Source: Janthinobacterium agaricidamnosum NBRC 102515 = DSM 9628 (GTDB lineage Bacteria; Pseudomonadota; Gammaproteobacteria; Burkholderiales; Burkholderiaceae_D). Taken from it: a stretch of 64,000 bases of DNA. Location: contig NZ_HG322949.1 of the NCBI RefSeq assembly GCF_000723165.1, positions 2,274,448 through 2,338,447 of the forward strand, written 5' to 3'. The position numbers were made by a program, and so were the translations under genes. Under the pieces are notes generated by a model, which saw nothing but the letters and a program-made list of their open reading frames with translations, did no database searches and was not told where the DNA came from. This document shows, one piece after another, positions 1 through 8,600 of this stretch (the first letter of the stretch is position 1; each line of letters opens with the position of its first letter).

Positions 1-1068
1 ATAGGCGCGTGGACCGATTATGCGCCGGTGTATCACCTGCCGGCGATCGCGCTCGGTCATGGCGCGCCGACGCTGGCGCTGGCCGGACTGGGCATCGTGG
101 CCGGCTTGCTGGCGCCGCTGTACCTGGCGCTGCTCGATGCCAGCCGCGCGCTGTTCGGCCGCTGGCAAGCGGCGCTGTGCCTAAAGCTGGCGCTGGGCGG
201 CTTGCTGGTGGGCGCCCTGTCGATCATCGAGCCTGGCGTGTGGGGCAATGGCTACAGCGTGGTGAATGCGGTGTTGCAGGGCACCTGGCTGTGGCAGGGG
301 CTGCTGGCGATACTGCTGCTCAAGCTGCTGGCGGTGGCGGCCACCACCGGCTCCGGTGCGGTCGGCGGCATTTTCACGCCGACCCTGTTTGTCGGCGCGG
401 TGAGCGGCGCCTTGTTCGGCGCCGCCTGCTCGGCCTTGTGGCCGGGCTTGGTCCCGGTGCCGGCGGCGGTCGCGGTCGGCATGGGCGCGATGCTGGCGGC
501 ATGCACCCATGCGCCGCTGATGTCGATCCTGATGCTGTTCGAAATGACGGAAAATTATGGGTTGATGGTGCCGCTGATGGCGGCCTGCGTGCTCAGCTAC
601 TCGATTGCCCGGGTGCTGCGGCCGAACTCGATCTACGCCGGCGCCAACGGCCAGGCGCGGCACGCGCCGCTGCTGACCAGCGCCGCCGACCTGCTGCGCG
701 ACGGGGCGCCGCTGATCCGCAGCGGCCAGGCCATCGGGGAACTGGAGCAGGTGTTCCTGCGCCAGCGCTGGCAGCATGCATACGTGCTGGATGCGGCCGG
801 ACTGTTTCTCGGCGCCGTATCGCTGCATGACTTTATGCCGCTGCTGGGCGATGCGGCCGCCGCCGATGCCGGCGCCGCATGGCCGGCCTCCCTGCTGCGG
901 GCCGACTACCCGCGGGTGCGTCGCGGCGATCCGCTGTGGCAGGTGATGGAAACCTTTGTACTCCATCCGGGCGAGCGCCTGCCGGTGATCGACGACGACG
1001 GCCGCCTGGCCGGTTATCTGACCAAGACCGACGTGGTGCTGCTGTTCCGCCAGCTGGCCGGCGGGTAG
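1..1068 (+). CDS. ClC-type chloride channel/antiporter with C-terminal CBS pair (5' truncated by window)
   Basis: The reading frame is open from the first base, so the N-terminus lies outside the window. About 355 residues remain, and complete family members with CBS domains are near 570. Several hydrophobic helices are visible. The segment GAVGGIFTPTLFVGA carries the ClC selectivity-filter motif GxFxP, and a later helix reads THAPLMSILMLFEMT. The last ~120 residues form a CBS-domain pair (LPVIDDDGRLAGYLTKTD). It would move chloride, probably in exchange for protons, across the inner membrane. The upstream GSGIP and GREGP motifs cannot be checked. It ends at TAG 1066-1068, seven bases before the convergent AraC-type gene. 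Confidence 0.9.
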   Translation: MGAWTDYAPVYHLPAIALGHGAPTLALAGLGIVAGLLAPLYLALLDASRALFGRWQAALCLKLALGGLLVGALSIIEPGVWGNGYSVVNAVLQGTWLWQGLLAILLLKLLAVAATTGSGAVGGIFTPTLFVGAVSGALFGAACSALWPGLVPVPAAVAVGMGAMLAACTHAPLMSILMLFEMTENYGLMVPLMAACVLSYSIARVLRPNSIYAGANGQARHAPLLTSAADLLRDGAPLIRSGQAIGELEQVFLRQRWQHAYVLDAAGLFLGAVSLHDFMPLLGDAAAADAGAAWPASLLRADYPRVRRGDPLWQVMETFVLHPGERLPVIDDDGRLAGYLTKTDVVLLFRQLAGG

Positions 1069-1075
1069 GCCGGGG

Positions 1076-1435
1076 TCAGCCTTCCGGTTCGCGCCGGCGC
1101 AAGCTGTCGCGGTAACGATGCGGCGTCATGCCGACATGCCGCGCAAACACCACCCGCATGCGCGCCGGGCTGCCGAAGCCGCAATGGTAGGCAATCGTCT
1201 TCAGCGCCAGCCCGCTGTTTTCCAGCAGATGGCGGGCGGTGGCGATACGGACCTGCTGCACGAATTGCGCGGGCGTGACGTTCATCTGCTTGACGAATAC
1301 ACGCGCAAAATTGCGTGTGCTCATTTTCGCGACCTGGGCCAGCTGCTCGACCGACAGCGATTCCGTCAGGTGGTGCATTACATGGTGCTGCATCACGGTC
1401 GCCAGGGTATCCGGCTCGCTTGTCGCCAGTCTCAC
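1076..1435 (-). CDS. Headless AraC/GlxA-type HTH protein (probable 5'-truncated regulator)
   Basis: About 119 residues hold only the double helix-turn-helix C-terminal domain of AraC/GlxA-family regulators: LSVEQLAQVAKMSTRNFARVF, then LALKTIAYHCGFGSPARMR and GMTPHRYRDSLRRR. GlxA-type proteins are normally ~320 residues with an N-terminal DJ-1/PfpI-like domain, and that domain is absent because ankB occupies the space. The frame can start at GTG 1435-1433, which overlaps the ankB stop in a GTGA arrangement and would give translational coupling. An internal ATG at 1393 has no clear Shine-Dalgarno sequence. It could be a decayed regulator or a functional stand-alone DNA-binding domain. The HTH itself shows no stop or frameshift. 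Confidence 0.6.
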   Translation of the reverse strand: MRLATSEPDTLATVMQHHVMHHLTESLSVEQLAQVAKMSTRNFARVFVKQMNVTPAQFVQQVRIATARHLLENSGLALKTIAYHCGFGSPARMRVVFARHVGMTPHRYRDSLRRREPEG

Positions 1436-2028
1436 TGCGCGCCCAATTGCTGGAGCGCTTGCGCGGCGCTGCTGTTGTGCTGTTCGATCGCCAGCGCCAG
1501 CGGGGTGCGCCCGTTGGCGTCGATGTGGTTCAGGTCGGCGCCGTGTTCGCGCAGCAGCGGCAGCATGTCGAGCCGGCCGAACAGGGTGGCAAACGAGACC
1601 GCGGTTTCGCCGGCGTTGTTGGCCTGGTCGATGTCGCAAGAGGTCGCCATCAGCGTCCTGGCGACGTCGGCATCGCCCTTGAACAGCGCACCCATCAGCG
1701 CCGTGTTGCCGCGTTTGTCCGCCGTGCACGCATTGGCGCCGCGTTCGATCAGCAAGGCCAGCGCCGCGCTCTGGTGGTTGTATGCACTCAGCGTCAGCGC
1801 GGTGTAGCCTTCCGCCGTGGTGCTTTCGATGGGGAATCTGGCGTCGATCAGCGCTTGCAGGATGTCGGTGCGGCCGGCGCGCGCGGCGGCGAACCAGGAA
1901 TCGGCATAGTCGGGCGGATTGGCTGTTTCAGCGTGGGCGATCGAGCCGGTCGACAGTATCACCGCCAGCATGGCCGTGGCGAGCAGGGCGCCGGCCAGGT
2001 AGGGCGATTTCAGTAAGAATTTTTGCAT
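1432..2028 (-). CDS. ankB: Periplasmic ankyrin-repeat protein, AnkB-like, paired with catalase
   Basis: The 198-residue protein has an N-terminal signal peptide (basic start, hydrophobic run, AHA cleavage region near residue 32). Ankyrin repeats follow, with the typical ‘GxTALxxA’ signatures: EGYTALTLSAYNHQSAAL, KRGNTALMGALFKGD, AGETAVSFATLFGR and NGRTPLALAIEQHN. It lies directly downstream of the catalase gene on the same strand. In Pseudomonas aeruginosa AnkB is encoded next to KatB and supports its activity, so a similar helper role is inferred. A stem-loop with a T-tract (2042-2079) sits between the two genes and may limit read-through. The stop overlaps a possible GTG start of the AraC-type gene. 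Confidence 0.85.
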   Translation of the reverse strand: MQKFLLKSPYLAGALLATAMLAVILSTGSIAHAETANPPDYADSWFAAARAGRTDILQALIDARFPIESTTAEGYTALTLSAYNHQSAALALLIERGANACTADKRGNTALMGALFKGDADVARTLMATSCDIDQANNAGETAVSFATLFGRLDMLPLLREHGADLNHIDANGRTPLALAIEQHNSSAAQALQQLGAQ

Positions 2029-2041
2029 GATGTTGTTCCCG

Positions 2042-2079
2042 AAAAATCCGGTCCTGCCGAGGCATGCGGCAAGACCGGA
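2042..2079 (-). terminator. Intrinsic terminator/attenuator between katB and ankB
   Basis: Read on the minus strand, arms TCCGGTC and GACCGGA pair, an inner TGCCG/CGGCA pairing is separated by one mismatch, and five T's follow. It lies nine bases after the katB stop and 14 bases before the ankB start, so it would terminate or attenuate katB transcription. Confidence 0.75.
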
Positions 2080-2087
2080 GAGCTTTG

Positions 2088-3626
2088 TTAATCGCTGAGT
2101 TTTGCCGCCGCTGCCTGCACCCGGGCCACGTCGGCATGGGTCGCCTTCGCCAGGCGCTTGCCGTAGTCCGCATCCGCCTTGTAGAAGTACGACAGCATGG
2201 TGTACTTGTTACCTTCGTGGCTGACATGGTTCAAGTCGCCCGACAGGTTGCTGATCAGTTCCTGCTTGGCCGCTTCCGACAGCGAGCGGTAGAACTCGCC
2301 GGCCTGGCGGAAGTTTTGCGTCTTGTGGATGGCGGCCTGCTGCGTCGTGCCGGCCAGCGGGGTGGTTTCATATTTGTATTGCGGCGACTGCTCCAGTTCG
2401 CCGATGCTGGACGGCTCGTAGTTCACTTCGCCCTGGCGGCCGCCGGCATACATGGCGCCGTCCTGGTTGTTATTGACGACCTTCGCGAGCGGGCGATTGA
2501 TCGGCAGGCTGCTGAAGTTGGCGCCCAGGCGGTACATCTGGGTGTCGGCGTACGAAAACAGCCGGCCTTGCAGCATGCGGTCTTCCGACGGCTCGATGCC
2601 GGGCACCAGGCGCGACGGCGCAAACGCGGATTCTTCGGTTGTTTCGAAGTAGTTATTCGGGATGCGGTTCAAGGTCATCGTTCCGACCTTTTGTTCGGCG
2701 ATGCTGGCCGGCCATTCCTTGGTATCGTCGAGCGGATCGAAGTCGAACTTGTCCAGATCGGCCGGCGCCAGCACTTGCACATACAAATCCCAGCCCGGGA
2801 ACTTGCCGGCCTTGACGGAGCCGTACAGGTCGTTGCTCATCAGATTCCAGTCGGCGCCTATCGAGGCGGCAACATCCTTGCCGGCGATGTTATGCAAGCC
2901 TTGCAAGCTCTTCCAGTGGAACTTGACGTAATTCACCTTGCCTGCGGCATTGACGAACTTGAACGCATGCACGCCAAAACCGTCCATATTGCGGTACGAG
3001 TCCGGCATGCCGTTCTCGTGATACATATGGGTCAGCATATTGGTCGCCTCCGGGGTATGGGCGAAGAAGTCGTAGGCCAGGTTGGCGTCCTGCACGCCGG
3101 TGACGGCCGATGGCTTGTTGGCGTGCACGAAGTCGGGGAACTTGATGGCGTCGCGGATGAAGAAGATCGGCTGGTTGATGCCGACGATGTCCCAGTTGCC
3201 TTCCTGGGTGTAGAACTTGACCGCGAAGCCGCGCGGATCGCGCGCCTGTTCCGGCGAACCGCGATAGCCCATCACGGTCGAAAAGCGCACGAACACCGGC
3301 GTCTTGGTGCCGGGCTTGAATACCTGGGCGCGGGTCAGGGCGCTGATATCGGCGCTCGGCACAAATTCACCGAAAATGCCGGTGCCGCGCGCGTGCACCA
3401 CGCGCTCCGGGATGCGTTCGCGGTCGAAGCGTTGCAGCTTTTCGATCAGTTGCGAGTCTTGCAGCAGCACCGGGCCGCGCGGGCCGGCGGTTTGCGAGTT
3501 TTGGTTGTCGCCGACCGGCGAGCCATTGTCCCGCGTCAGCTGGGTAGGCGAGCTGACTTGCGCCAAAGCCATGCTTGAAGCCAATGCGGCGACCGCAAAA
3601 GCCACATGTTTTTTAGGTGTTTTCAT
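2088..3626 (-). CDS. katB: Catalase KatB (periplasmic, monofunctional haem catalase)
   Basis: This 512-residue protein converts hydrogen peroxide to water and oxygen. Visible family motifs are the active-site histidine segment RVVHARGTGIFGEF, the distal asparagine region DIVGINQPIFFIRDAIKFPD and the proximal haem-tyrosine motif RLFSYADTQMYRLG. A signal peptide (MKTPKKH, hydrophobic core, cleavage near ALA-QV) predicts export. The ATG at 3626 is chosen because it begins this signal peptide; an upstream in-frame start would add 13 residues ahead of it. The gene is followed by ankB on the same strand. The intergenic region upstream (3627-3868) probably holds the promoter, but no OxyR site could be identified with confidence. 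Confidence 0.95.
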   Translation of the reverse strand: MKTPKKHVAFAVAALASSMALAQVSSPTQLTRDNGSPVGDNQNSQTAGPRGPVLLQDSQLIEKLQRFDRERIPERVVHARGTGIFGEFVPSADISALTRAQVFKPGTKTPVFVRFSTVMGYRGSPEQARDPRGFAVKFYTQEGNWDIVGINQPIFFIRDAIKFPDFVHANKPSAVTGVQDANLAYDFFAHTPEATNMLTHMYHENGMPDSYRNMDGFGVHAFKFVNAAGKVNYVKFHWKSLQGLHNIAGKDVAASIGADWNLMSNDLYGSVKAGKFPGWDLYVQVLAPADLDKFDFDPLDDTKEWPASIAEQKVGTMTLNRIPNNYFETTEESAFAPSRLVPGIEPSEDRMLQGRLFSYADTQMYRLGANFSSLPINRPLAKVVNNNQDGAMYAGGRQGEVNYEPSSIGELEQSPQYKYETTPLAGTTQQAAIHKTQNFRQAGEFYRSLSEAAKQELISNLSGDLNHVSHEGNKYTMLSYFYKADADYGKRLAKATHADVARVQAAAAKLSD

Positions 3627-3868
3627 TGTCGGTTTCTTTCTTTTTGGTAGACAGAAACCAAACAATACCGGACGGAAACTTATTGTGGAATTATATTGTT
3701 TCTATGACTTTGATAGTTTTTATGGTGGCAGTTTTTGATGCCTGAATGGCAGATTTCAATCCTTTTTTCAATCGGGCGCAGGGTTGTTTTATGCGATGAT
3801 GCTTGGTTTTTTTATAAAATTACCTGACAGTATCAGCATATATTTGCCTGCGCCCGGACGGGCAGCGA

Positions 3869-4303
3869 TCACCTGCGGTTCGGATTATTCGGATGGTCGT
3901 CATACCGGTTCGGCACGCCATCGTGGTCGCGGTCGCCGCGCGGTCCGTGATTTCCGCGGCCCATTCCCGGTGGCGGTCCCGGGCGGGGATCGGCTTGCCA
4001 GCCGCCGCGATTGAAACGCCAGCCGCCATGGGTTTGCTGCCATTCCGGCCGCGCATAATGCTGGCCCGGATGTAGCCGTTCCCAATGTCCCGCCATCCAC
4101 ACATGCCGGTGGCCATTCCAGTTCCAGTAGCCGGGCGCCCATTCGTAGCCGCGCCGGGGTGCCGGCATGACTTCGTAGCGTGGCGGCGGTGGAGCGGTAT
4201 TGATCACGATGCTTAAACCGGCCTGCGCCATGGCTTGCGTCGGCATCAGCGCCGCGCTGCCCAGCACGATTGCCGCCGCGCCGCAAAGAAGGAAGGTTTT
4301 CAT
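3869..4303 (-). CDS. WXXGXW/YXWGXW repeat periplasmic protein with Asp-rich tail
   Basis: The 144-residue secreted protein has a signal peptide ending near AMA-QAG. Its middle holds aromatic repeats of the YXWGXW/WXXGXW type (YEWAPGYWNWNGHRHVW, then MAGHWERL). Its C-terminus DRDHDGVPNRYDDHPNNP resembles a thrombospondin type-3-like calcium-binding loop. The molecular function of the family is not established. The ATG at 4303 is preferred over an upstream TTG because GGAG lies six bases before it. It is a single gene with no obvious operon partner, and katB lies downstream on the same strand after a 242-base gap. Confidence 0.8.
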   Translation of the reverse strand: MKTFLLCGAAAIVLGSAALMPTQAMAQAGLSIVINTAPPPPRYEVMPAPRRGYEWAPGYWNWNGHRHVWMAGHWERLHPGQHYARPEWQQTHGGWRFNRGGWQADPRPGPPPGMGRGNHGPRGDRDHDGVPNRYDDHPNNPNRR

Positions 4304-4784
4304 GGTGTTCTCCAAGTGAAGTACATAGCTTCACTATAGAGCGCCGTTAGCAGGACGGCATGTTTCATACGTCTGCTTACACCCGATACATTAGGTCATG
4401 TATTTATGTGCGCCAATGAACAGACATTTCCCTCATCAGATCGCCGCCCTCGGCGATTGCAAAGCGAAAATAAGTAACGATGTTGTATTTAGGCGACGTT
4501 TCTTCCCGCTTGACAACTCAACCCGATATCGCTTGCCGCGTTCTTTTATGACGGCCACGCCCTTGATTGCTCTTGGCAGCGCCATGAAAGATTATTTTTA
4601 AGGCATGCAATGACATTCTTTGCAAGTCATCTCTATGTAACACAGGATTTGTAGCATACCGCTCAGTTTGATCCGGGCAAGCCCGGACGCTGTTCGCTGA
4701 AAAGCTGGTTCTCTTACGAATCCAGGGGACGCCCTGAATTCCTGGCAGACATTCCACATCCCTTATATTGCAAAGAATCGTGTC
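4304..4784. other. Intergenic region between divergent WXXGXW gene and TonB receptor
   Basis: These 481 bases hold the upstream regions of both divergent genes. A short hairpin (TCCGGG-CAAG-CCCGGA, about 4671-4686) and weakly complementary segments near 4721-4743 are visible, but there is no T-tract. No known riboswitch and no convincing gene were recognised. Confidence 0.5.
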
Positions 4785-7196
4785 ATGAAATTCCAACGTA
4801 CCCATATCGCGAGCGCGGTAGCGCTGTTTGTCCTTGGTTTGTGCGCCCAGGCGCAAGCTCAAACCACCACCAGCGCCGCGGCGCCGCAGGCCAGCGCCGC
4901 GCCGGCGGAAACCAGCGCCGCCGACAGCGTGATCGTCACCGGCACCCGGCGCTCGAACCGCACCCAGTTCGACACCATGGCGCCGGTGGACGTGTTCACC
5001 CGTGAAGATATCGGCGCGGTCGAGTCGCACGACTTGAACGATGTGCTGGCGCAACTGGTGCCGTCGTTCGTGGTACAGCGTTTGCCGCTCGCCGATGGCC
5101 AGGTCTTCGTGCGTCCGGCAACCTTGCGCGGCCTGTCGCCGGACCAGACCCTGGTGCTGGTCAACGGCAAGCGTTTCCACCGCAGCGCCTTGCTGGGCGC
5201 GCGCGGCGCGCAGGCGGCCGACCTGGCGCAAATCCCGGTCAGCGCGATCAAGCGGATTGAAGTGTTGCGCGACGGCGCGTCGGCCCAGTATGGTTCCGAT
5301 GCGATCGCCGGCGTCATCAACATCATTCTCGACGACAGCATCGGCACCGACATCTCGCTGCGCGGTTCGCGTTATTCGGCGGGCGACGGACGCGGCCTGG
5401 AATTGAATGCGCGTCACGGTTTTGCCGTCGGCGACACCGGCCGGGTAGCGCTGTTCGCCGAAGCGGGGCAGTCCGATCCGACCTCGCGCACCCGCCAGCG
5501 CGCCGACGCGATCGCCTTCCAGGCCGCGCATCCGAACTTGAGCGTGCCGAATCCGGTACAGCGCTGGGGCCAGCCGGAACTGGAAAACCAGCGGCTCGGC
5601 TTCGAAGCCAGCGCCACCCTGTGGAACGACGTCGGTTTTTACAGCCACGGCATGTTCGGCCATAGCGACGGCAGCACCGATTTCAACTGGCGCAATCCGG
5701 ACACCACGGCCGGCGCCTACAAGCTGAGCACCGCGCTCCCGGGCTGGGACTTGCGCAAGCTGTATCCGGTCGGCTTCAGCCCGCAATATTCGAACCAGCA
5801 AAACGACGTGCAACTGGTCGGCGGCTTGCGCGGCCACTTCACCGATGCGTTCGGCTGGGATGTCAGCGCCTCGTTCGGCCGCAGCCGCATCGACTATACG
5901 CTGGGTAACTCGATCAACGCATCGCTGGGACCGGCCAGCCCGACTTCGTTCTACCTGGGCCAATTGTCGCAGCAAGAAAAAATCGTCAACGCCAACTTCA
6001 ACTATGAATTGCCGATGGCGGCATTGCCGCAGCCGATCAACATCGCCTTCGGCACCGAGTGGCGCAAGGAAACCTATGGCATCAAGGCCGGCGATCCGGC
6101 ATCGTATGCCGTCGGCCCCGGCGCGGCGACCGGACTGGACGCCAACTCCAGCGGCGCGCCCGGTTACAGCGACCGCCAGGCCGGCAGCTGGGACGAGAAC
6201 AGCTATGCCGCCTATGTCGACGTGGAAGTGCCGTTCACCGAGCGGTTCAGCATCGGCACGGCGGCCCGCTATGAACATTTTTCCGAGTTCGGCGACACCG
6301 TCAACGGCAAGCTGTCGGCGCGCTACACGGTGACGCCGGACTTCGCGCTGCGCGGTTCGTATTCGACCGGTTTCCGCGCCCCGACGCCGGGCCAGTTGAA
6401 TACCAACATCACCAACCAGGGCCTCGACACCAAGACCTTGCAAGTGTTTACCAGCGGCCGCCTGGCGAACAGCGATCCGCTGGCGATACTGCTCGGCGCA
6501 CAGCCATTAAAACCGGAAAAATCGAAGAATGCCTCGCTCGGTTTTACGTGGAAGACGGCCTACGGTTATTCCGGCTCGGTCGATTTGTATAACATCAAGG
6601 TCAGCGACCGCTTCAGCACCTCGGCCTCGTTCGCGGTGCCGGCCGGTCTCGCCAATCCGCTGCATTACACCTCGGTCAGCTATTTCACCAATGACTTCGA
6701 CACCACCACGCGCGGCGTCGATATCGTCGGCAATTACCTGAAGGCGCTCGGTATCGGCAAACTGAACCTGACGGTGGCGTACAACTACAACAGCACCAAG
6801 GTCGATAACGGCAAATCCAGCCTGGTCACCAGCGACGCCCAGCGCACCGTCTTCGAACAGCAACTGCCGCGCCAAAAAGCCACCTTCAGCGCCGCCTACG
6901 ATTGGGACCAGTGGAGCGCGCTGGCCAAGGTGCGCTACTACGGCGCCTGGACCGACAGCTCGGGCAACTCGACCGGCGATATCTTCCAGCGCTTTGGTTC
7001 GATGAAATTCCTCGACCTGGCCGGCAGCTACAAGTTCAACAAGATGCATTCGCTGCGTTTTGGCGTCGACAACGTGCTCAATAAATATCCGGACGAGGCA
7101 ACCTTCCAGGCCAGCCGCGGTCTGATTTATTCGCGCAATGCGCCATACGATACCGATGGCCGCAATCTGTACGTCGAATACCGGGTGAAATTTTGA
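4785..7196 (+). CDS. TonB-dependent outer-membrane receptor
   Basis: The 803-residue protein starts with a signal peptide (MKFQRTHIASAVALFVLGL, cleavage near AQA-QTT). A plug domain follows, with DSVIVTGTRRSNRTQF, LRGLSPDQTLVLVNGKR and IKRIEVLRDGASAQYGSDAI. A long beta-barrel ends in the typical C-terminal aromatic strand NLYVEYRVKF. It should import a scarce ligand across the outer membrane using TonB energy; the ligand is unknown. It overlaps or closely abuts a Tat-type PLP-dependent enzyme, which suggests that the two act on the same compound. Length and motif order fit the family, with no sign of truncation. Confidence 0.95.
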   Translation: MKFQRTHIASAVALFVLGLCAQAQAQTTTSAAAPQASAAPAETSAADSVIVTGTRRSNRTQFDTMAPVDVFTREDIGAVESHDLNDVLAQLVPSFVVQRLPLADGQVFVRPATLRGLSPDQTLVLVNGKRFHRSALLGARGAQAADLAQIPVSAIKRIEVLRDGASAQYGSDAIAGVINIILDDSIGTDISLRGSRYSAGDGRGLELNARHGFAVGDTGRVALFAEAGQSDPTSRTRQRADAIAFQAAHPNLSVPNPVQRWGQPELENQRLGFEASATLWNDVGFYSHGMFGHSDGSTDFNWRNPDTTAGAYKLSTALPGWDLRKLYPVGFSPQYSNQQNDVQLVGGLRGHFTDAFGWDVSASFGRSRIDYTLGNSINASLGPASPTSFYLGQLSQQEKIVNANFNYELPMAALPQPINIAFGTEWRKETYGIKAGDPASYAVGPGAATGLDANSSGAPGYSDRQAGSWDENSYAAYVDVEVPFTERFSIGTAARYEHFSEFGDTVNGKLSARYTVTPDFALRGSYSTGFRAPTPGQLNTNITNQGLDTKTLQVFTSGRLANSDPLAILLGAQPLKPEKSKNASLGFTWKTAYGYSGSVDLYNIKVSDRFSTSASFAVPAGLANPLHYTSVSYFTNDFDTTTRGVDIVGNYLKALGIGKLNLTVAYNYNSTKVDNGKSSLVTSDAQRTVFEQQLPRQKATFSAAYDWDQWSALAKVRYYGAWTDSSGNSTGDIFQRFGSMKFLDLAGSYKFNKMHSLRFGVDNVLNKYPDEATFQASRGLIYSRNAPYDTDGRNLYVEYRVKF

Positions 7197-7204
7197 GTGA
7201 TGAC

Positions 7205-8524
7205 ATGACTGTCAACCAGGCTGTCAACCGGCGCCGCCGCGCCTGGCTGCGGACCGGCATGCTGCTGCCGCTGGTTCCGGGCTGTGCGCTGGCCGCCGGC
7301 CAGGCGCCGCTGGCTGCGCTGCCGGCGGCGCCGTCCGGCGTGGCGGCCGATGCGCTGGCGCTGGACCGGCAATACTGGTCCGGCGTCGCCGCGCAATACG
7401 ACATGAGCGATCAGGCGGTGCTGCTCGATAACGGTTACTGGGGATCGATGGCGCGCCCGGTGCTGGCCGCCTACCAGGAAAACCTTGCCAGGGTGAATCG
7501 CGGCAATTCTTTCTATGCGCGCCAGGATTTTCCGCACGACTACCAGGCGGCGCGCCGCCGCACGGCCACGGCGCTCGGCGTGGCGCCCGATGAAATCGTG
7601 TTTACCCGCGGCGCCACCGAAGCGCTGCTGGCGCTGATCGGCGGCTATCGCGGCTTGCGCAGCGGCGACACGGTGCTGTACGCCGATATCGATTACGACG
7701 GCATGATTTGCGCCATGCAATGGCTGAAACAGCGCCGCGGCGTCGACGTGGTGTCGATCAGCTTGCCGGAACCGGCCACCCATCAATCCGTGATCGACTG
7801 TTATGCGCAGGCGCTGGAGCGGCATCCGAAGTTGAAATTGATGTTGCTGACCCACGTCAACCACCGCAACGGCATGGTGTTGCCGGTGGCCGAGATCAGC
7901 CGCATGGCGCGCCGGCGCGGCGTCGACGTCATCGTCGACACGGCGCACGGCTTCGGCCAACTGGACATGCGCATTCCGGATCTGGAAGCGGACTTCGCCG
8001 GCATCAACCTGCACAAATGGATAGGCGCGCCGGTCGGGGTGGGGGCGGTGTACATCAAGCGCAGCCGCATCGAAGACATCGAGCCCTGCATGGGGCAACC
8101 CGACGACGCCAACGTCTACAACCGGGTGCATACCGGCACCGCCAACTTTGCGGCGTTCATGACCTTGCCGCTGGCGTTCGACTTGCACGACCAGATCGGC
8201 GTGGCCAACAAGCAGGCCCGCCTGCGGCTGTTGCGCAACCGCTGGGTCGAAGCGGCGCGCGACATCAAGGGCATCGACGTGCTGGCCTCGCCGGATCCGC
8301 GCCTGGCCAGCGCGATCTCGTCGTTCCGCCTGCGCGGCAAAACCTCGCTGGCGGATAATGTGGCGCTGGCGAAGCGCTTGCTGGATGAGCACGGCATCTT
8401 TACGGTGCACCGCGACGGCCTGGCGTCGGGTGCGTGCATCCGGGTGACGCCGGCGGTGTTCACGCCGGAAGAGGATATGGACCGGCTGCTGCTGGCGTTG
8501 CGGAAGATTGCCGGCAGTGCCTAG
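7205..8524 (+). CDS. Class V aminotransferase-fold PLP enzyme with Tat-like signal (PvdN/isopenicillin N epimerase-like)
   Basis: About 439 residues. The N-terminus NRRRRAWLRTG followed by a hydrophobic stretch looks like a twin-arginine export signal. The fold-type I PLP core is evident: DEIVFTRGATEALLALIGG, DVIVDTAHGFGQLD (cofactor aspartate) and NLHKWIGAPVGVG (Schiff-base lysine). A Tat-exported class V PLP enzyme, PvdN, acts in periplasmic pyoverdine maturation in Pseudomonas, so a periplasmic modification role linked to the preceding receptor is plausible but unproven. The ATG at 7205 is chosen; a TTG at 7193 overlaps the receptor stop (TTGA) and is an alternative. The pair is probably co-transcribed. 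Confidence 0.85.
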   Translation: MTVNQAVNRRRRAWLRTGMLLPLVPGCALAAGQAPLAALPAAPSGVAADALALDRQYWSGVAAQYDMSDQAVLLDNGYWGSMARPVLAAYQENLARVNRGNSFYARQDFPHDYQAARRRTATALGVAPDEIVFTRGATEALLALIGGYRGLRSGDTVLYADIDYDGMICAMQWLKQRRGVDVVSISLPEPATHQSVIDCYAQALERHPKLKLMLLTHVNHRNGMVLPVAEISRMARRRGVDVIVDTAHGFGQLDMRIPDLEADFAGINLHKWIGAPVGVGAVYIKRSRIEDIEPCMGQPDDANVYNRVHTGTANFAAFMTLPLAFDLHDQIGVANKQARLRLLRNRWVEAARDIKGIDVLASPDPRLASAISSFRLRGKTSLADNVALAKRLLDEHGIFTVHRDGLASGACIRVTPAVFTPEEDMDRLLLALRKIAGSA

Positions 8525-8600
8525 GTATCCGCGCGGCTGCCGACGGCACTGCCGGCAGCGTCGTCAGCCATGCCTGTTTGATGCCGGACGCCGGTTTCGA

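Noticed and set aside
4660..4784. Riboswitch upstream of the TonB receptor
   Set aside because: Small hairpins are present, but no cobalamin, TPP or other known riboswitch core motif could be found.
4518..6443. 641-codon antisense frame over the TonB receptor
   Set aside because: High-GC codon structure leaves the opposite strand open; the plus-strand protein has clear family motifs and a signal peptide, the antisense frame has none.
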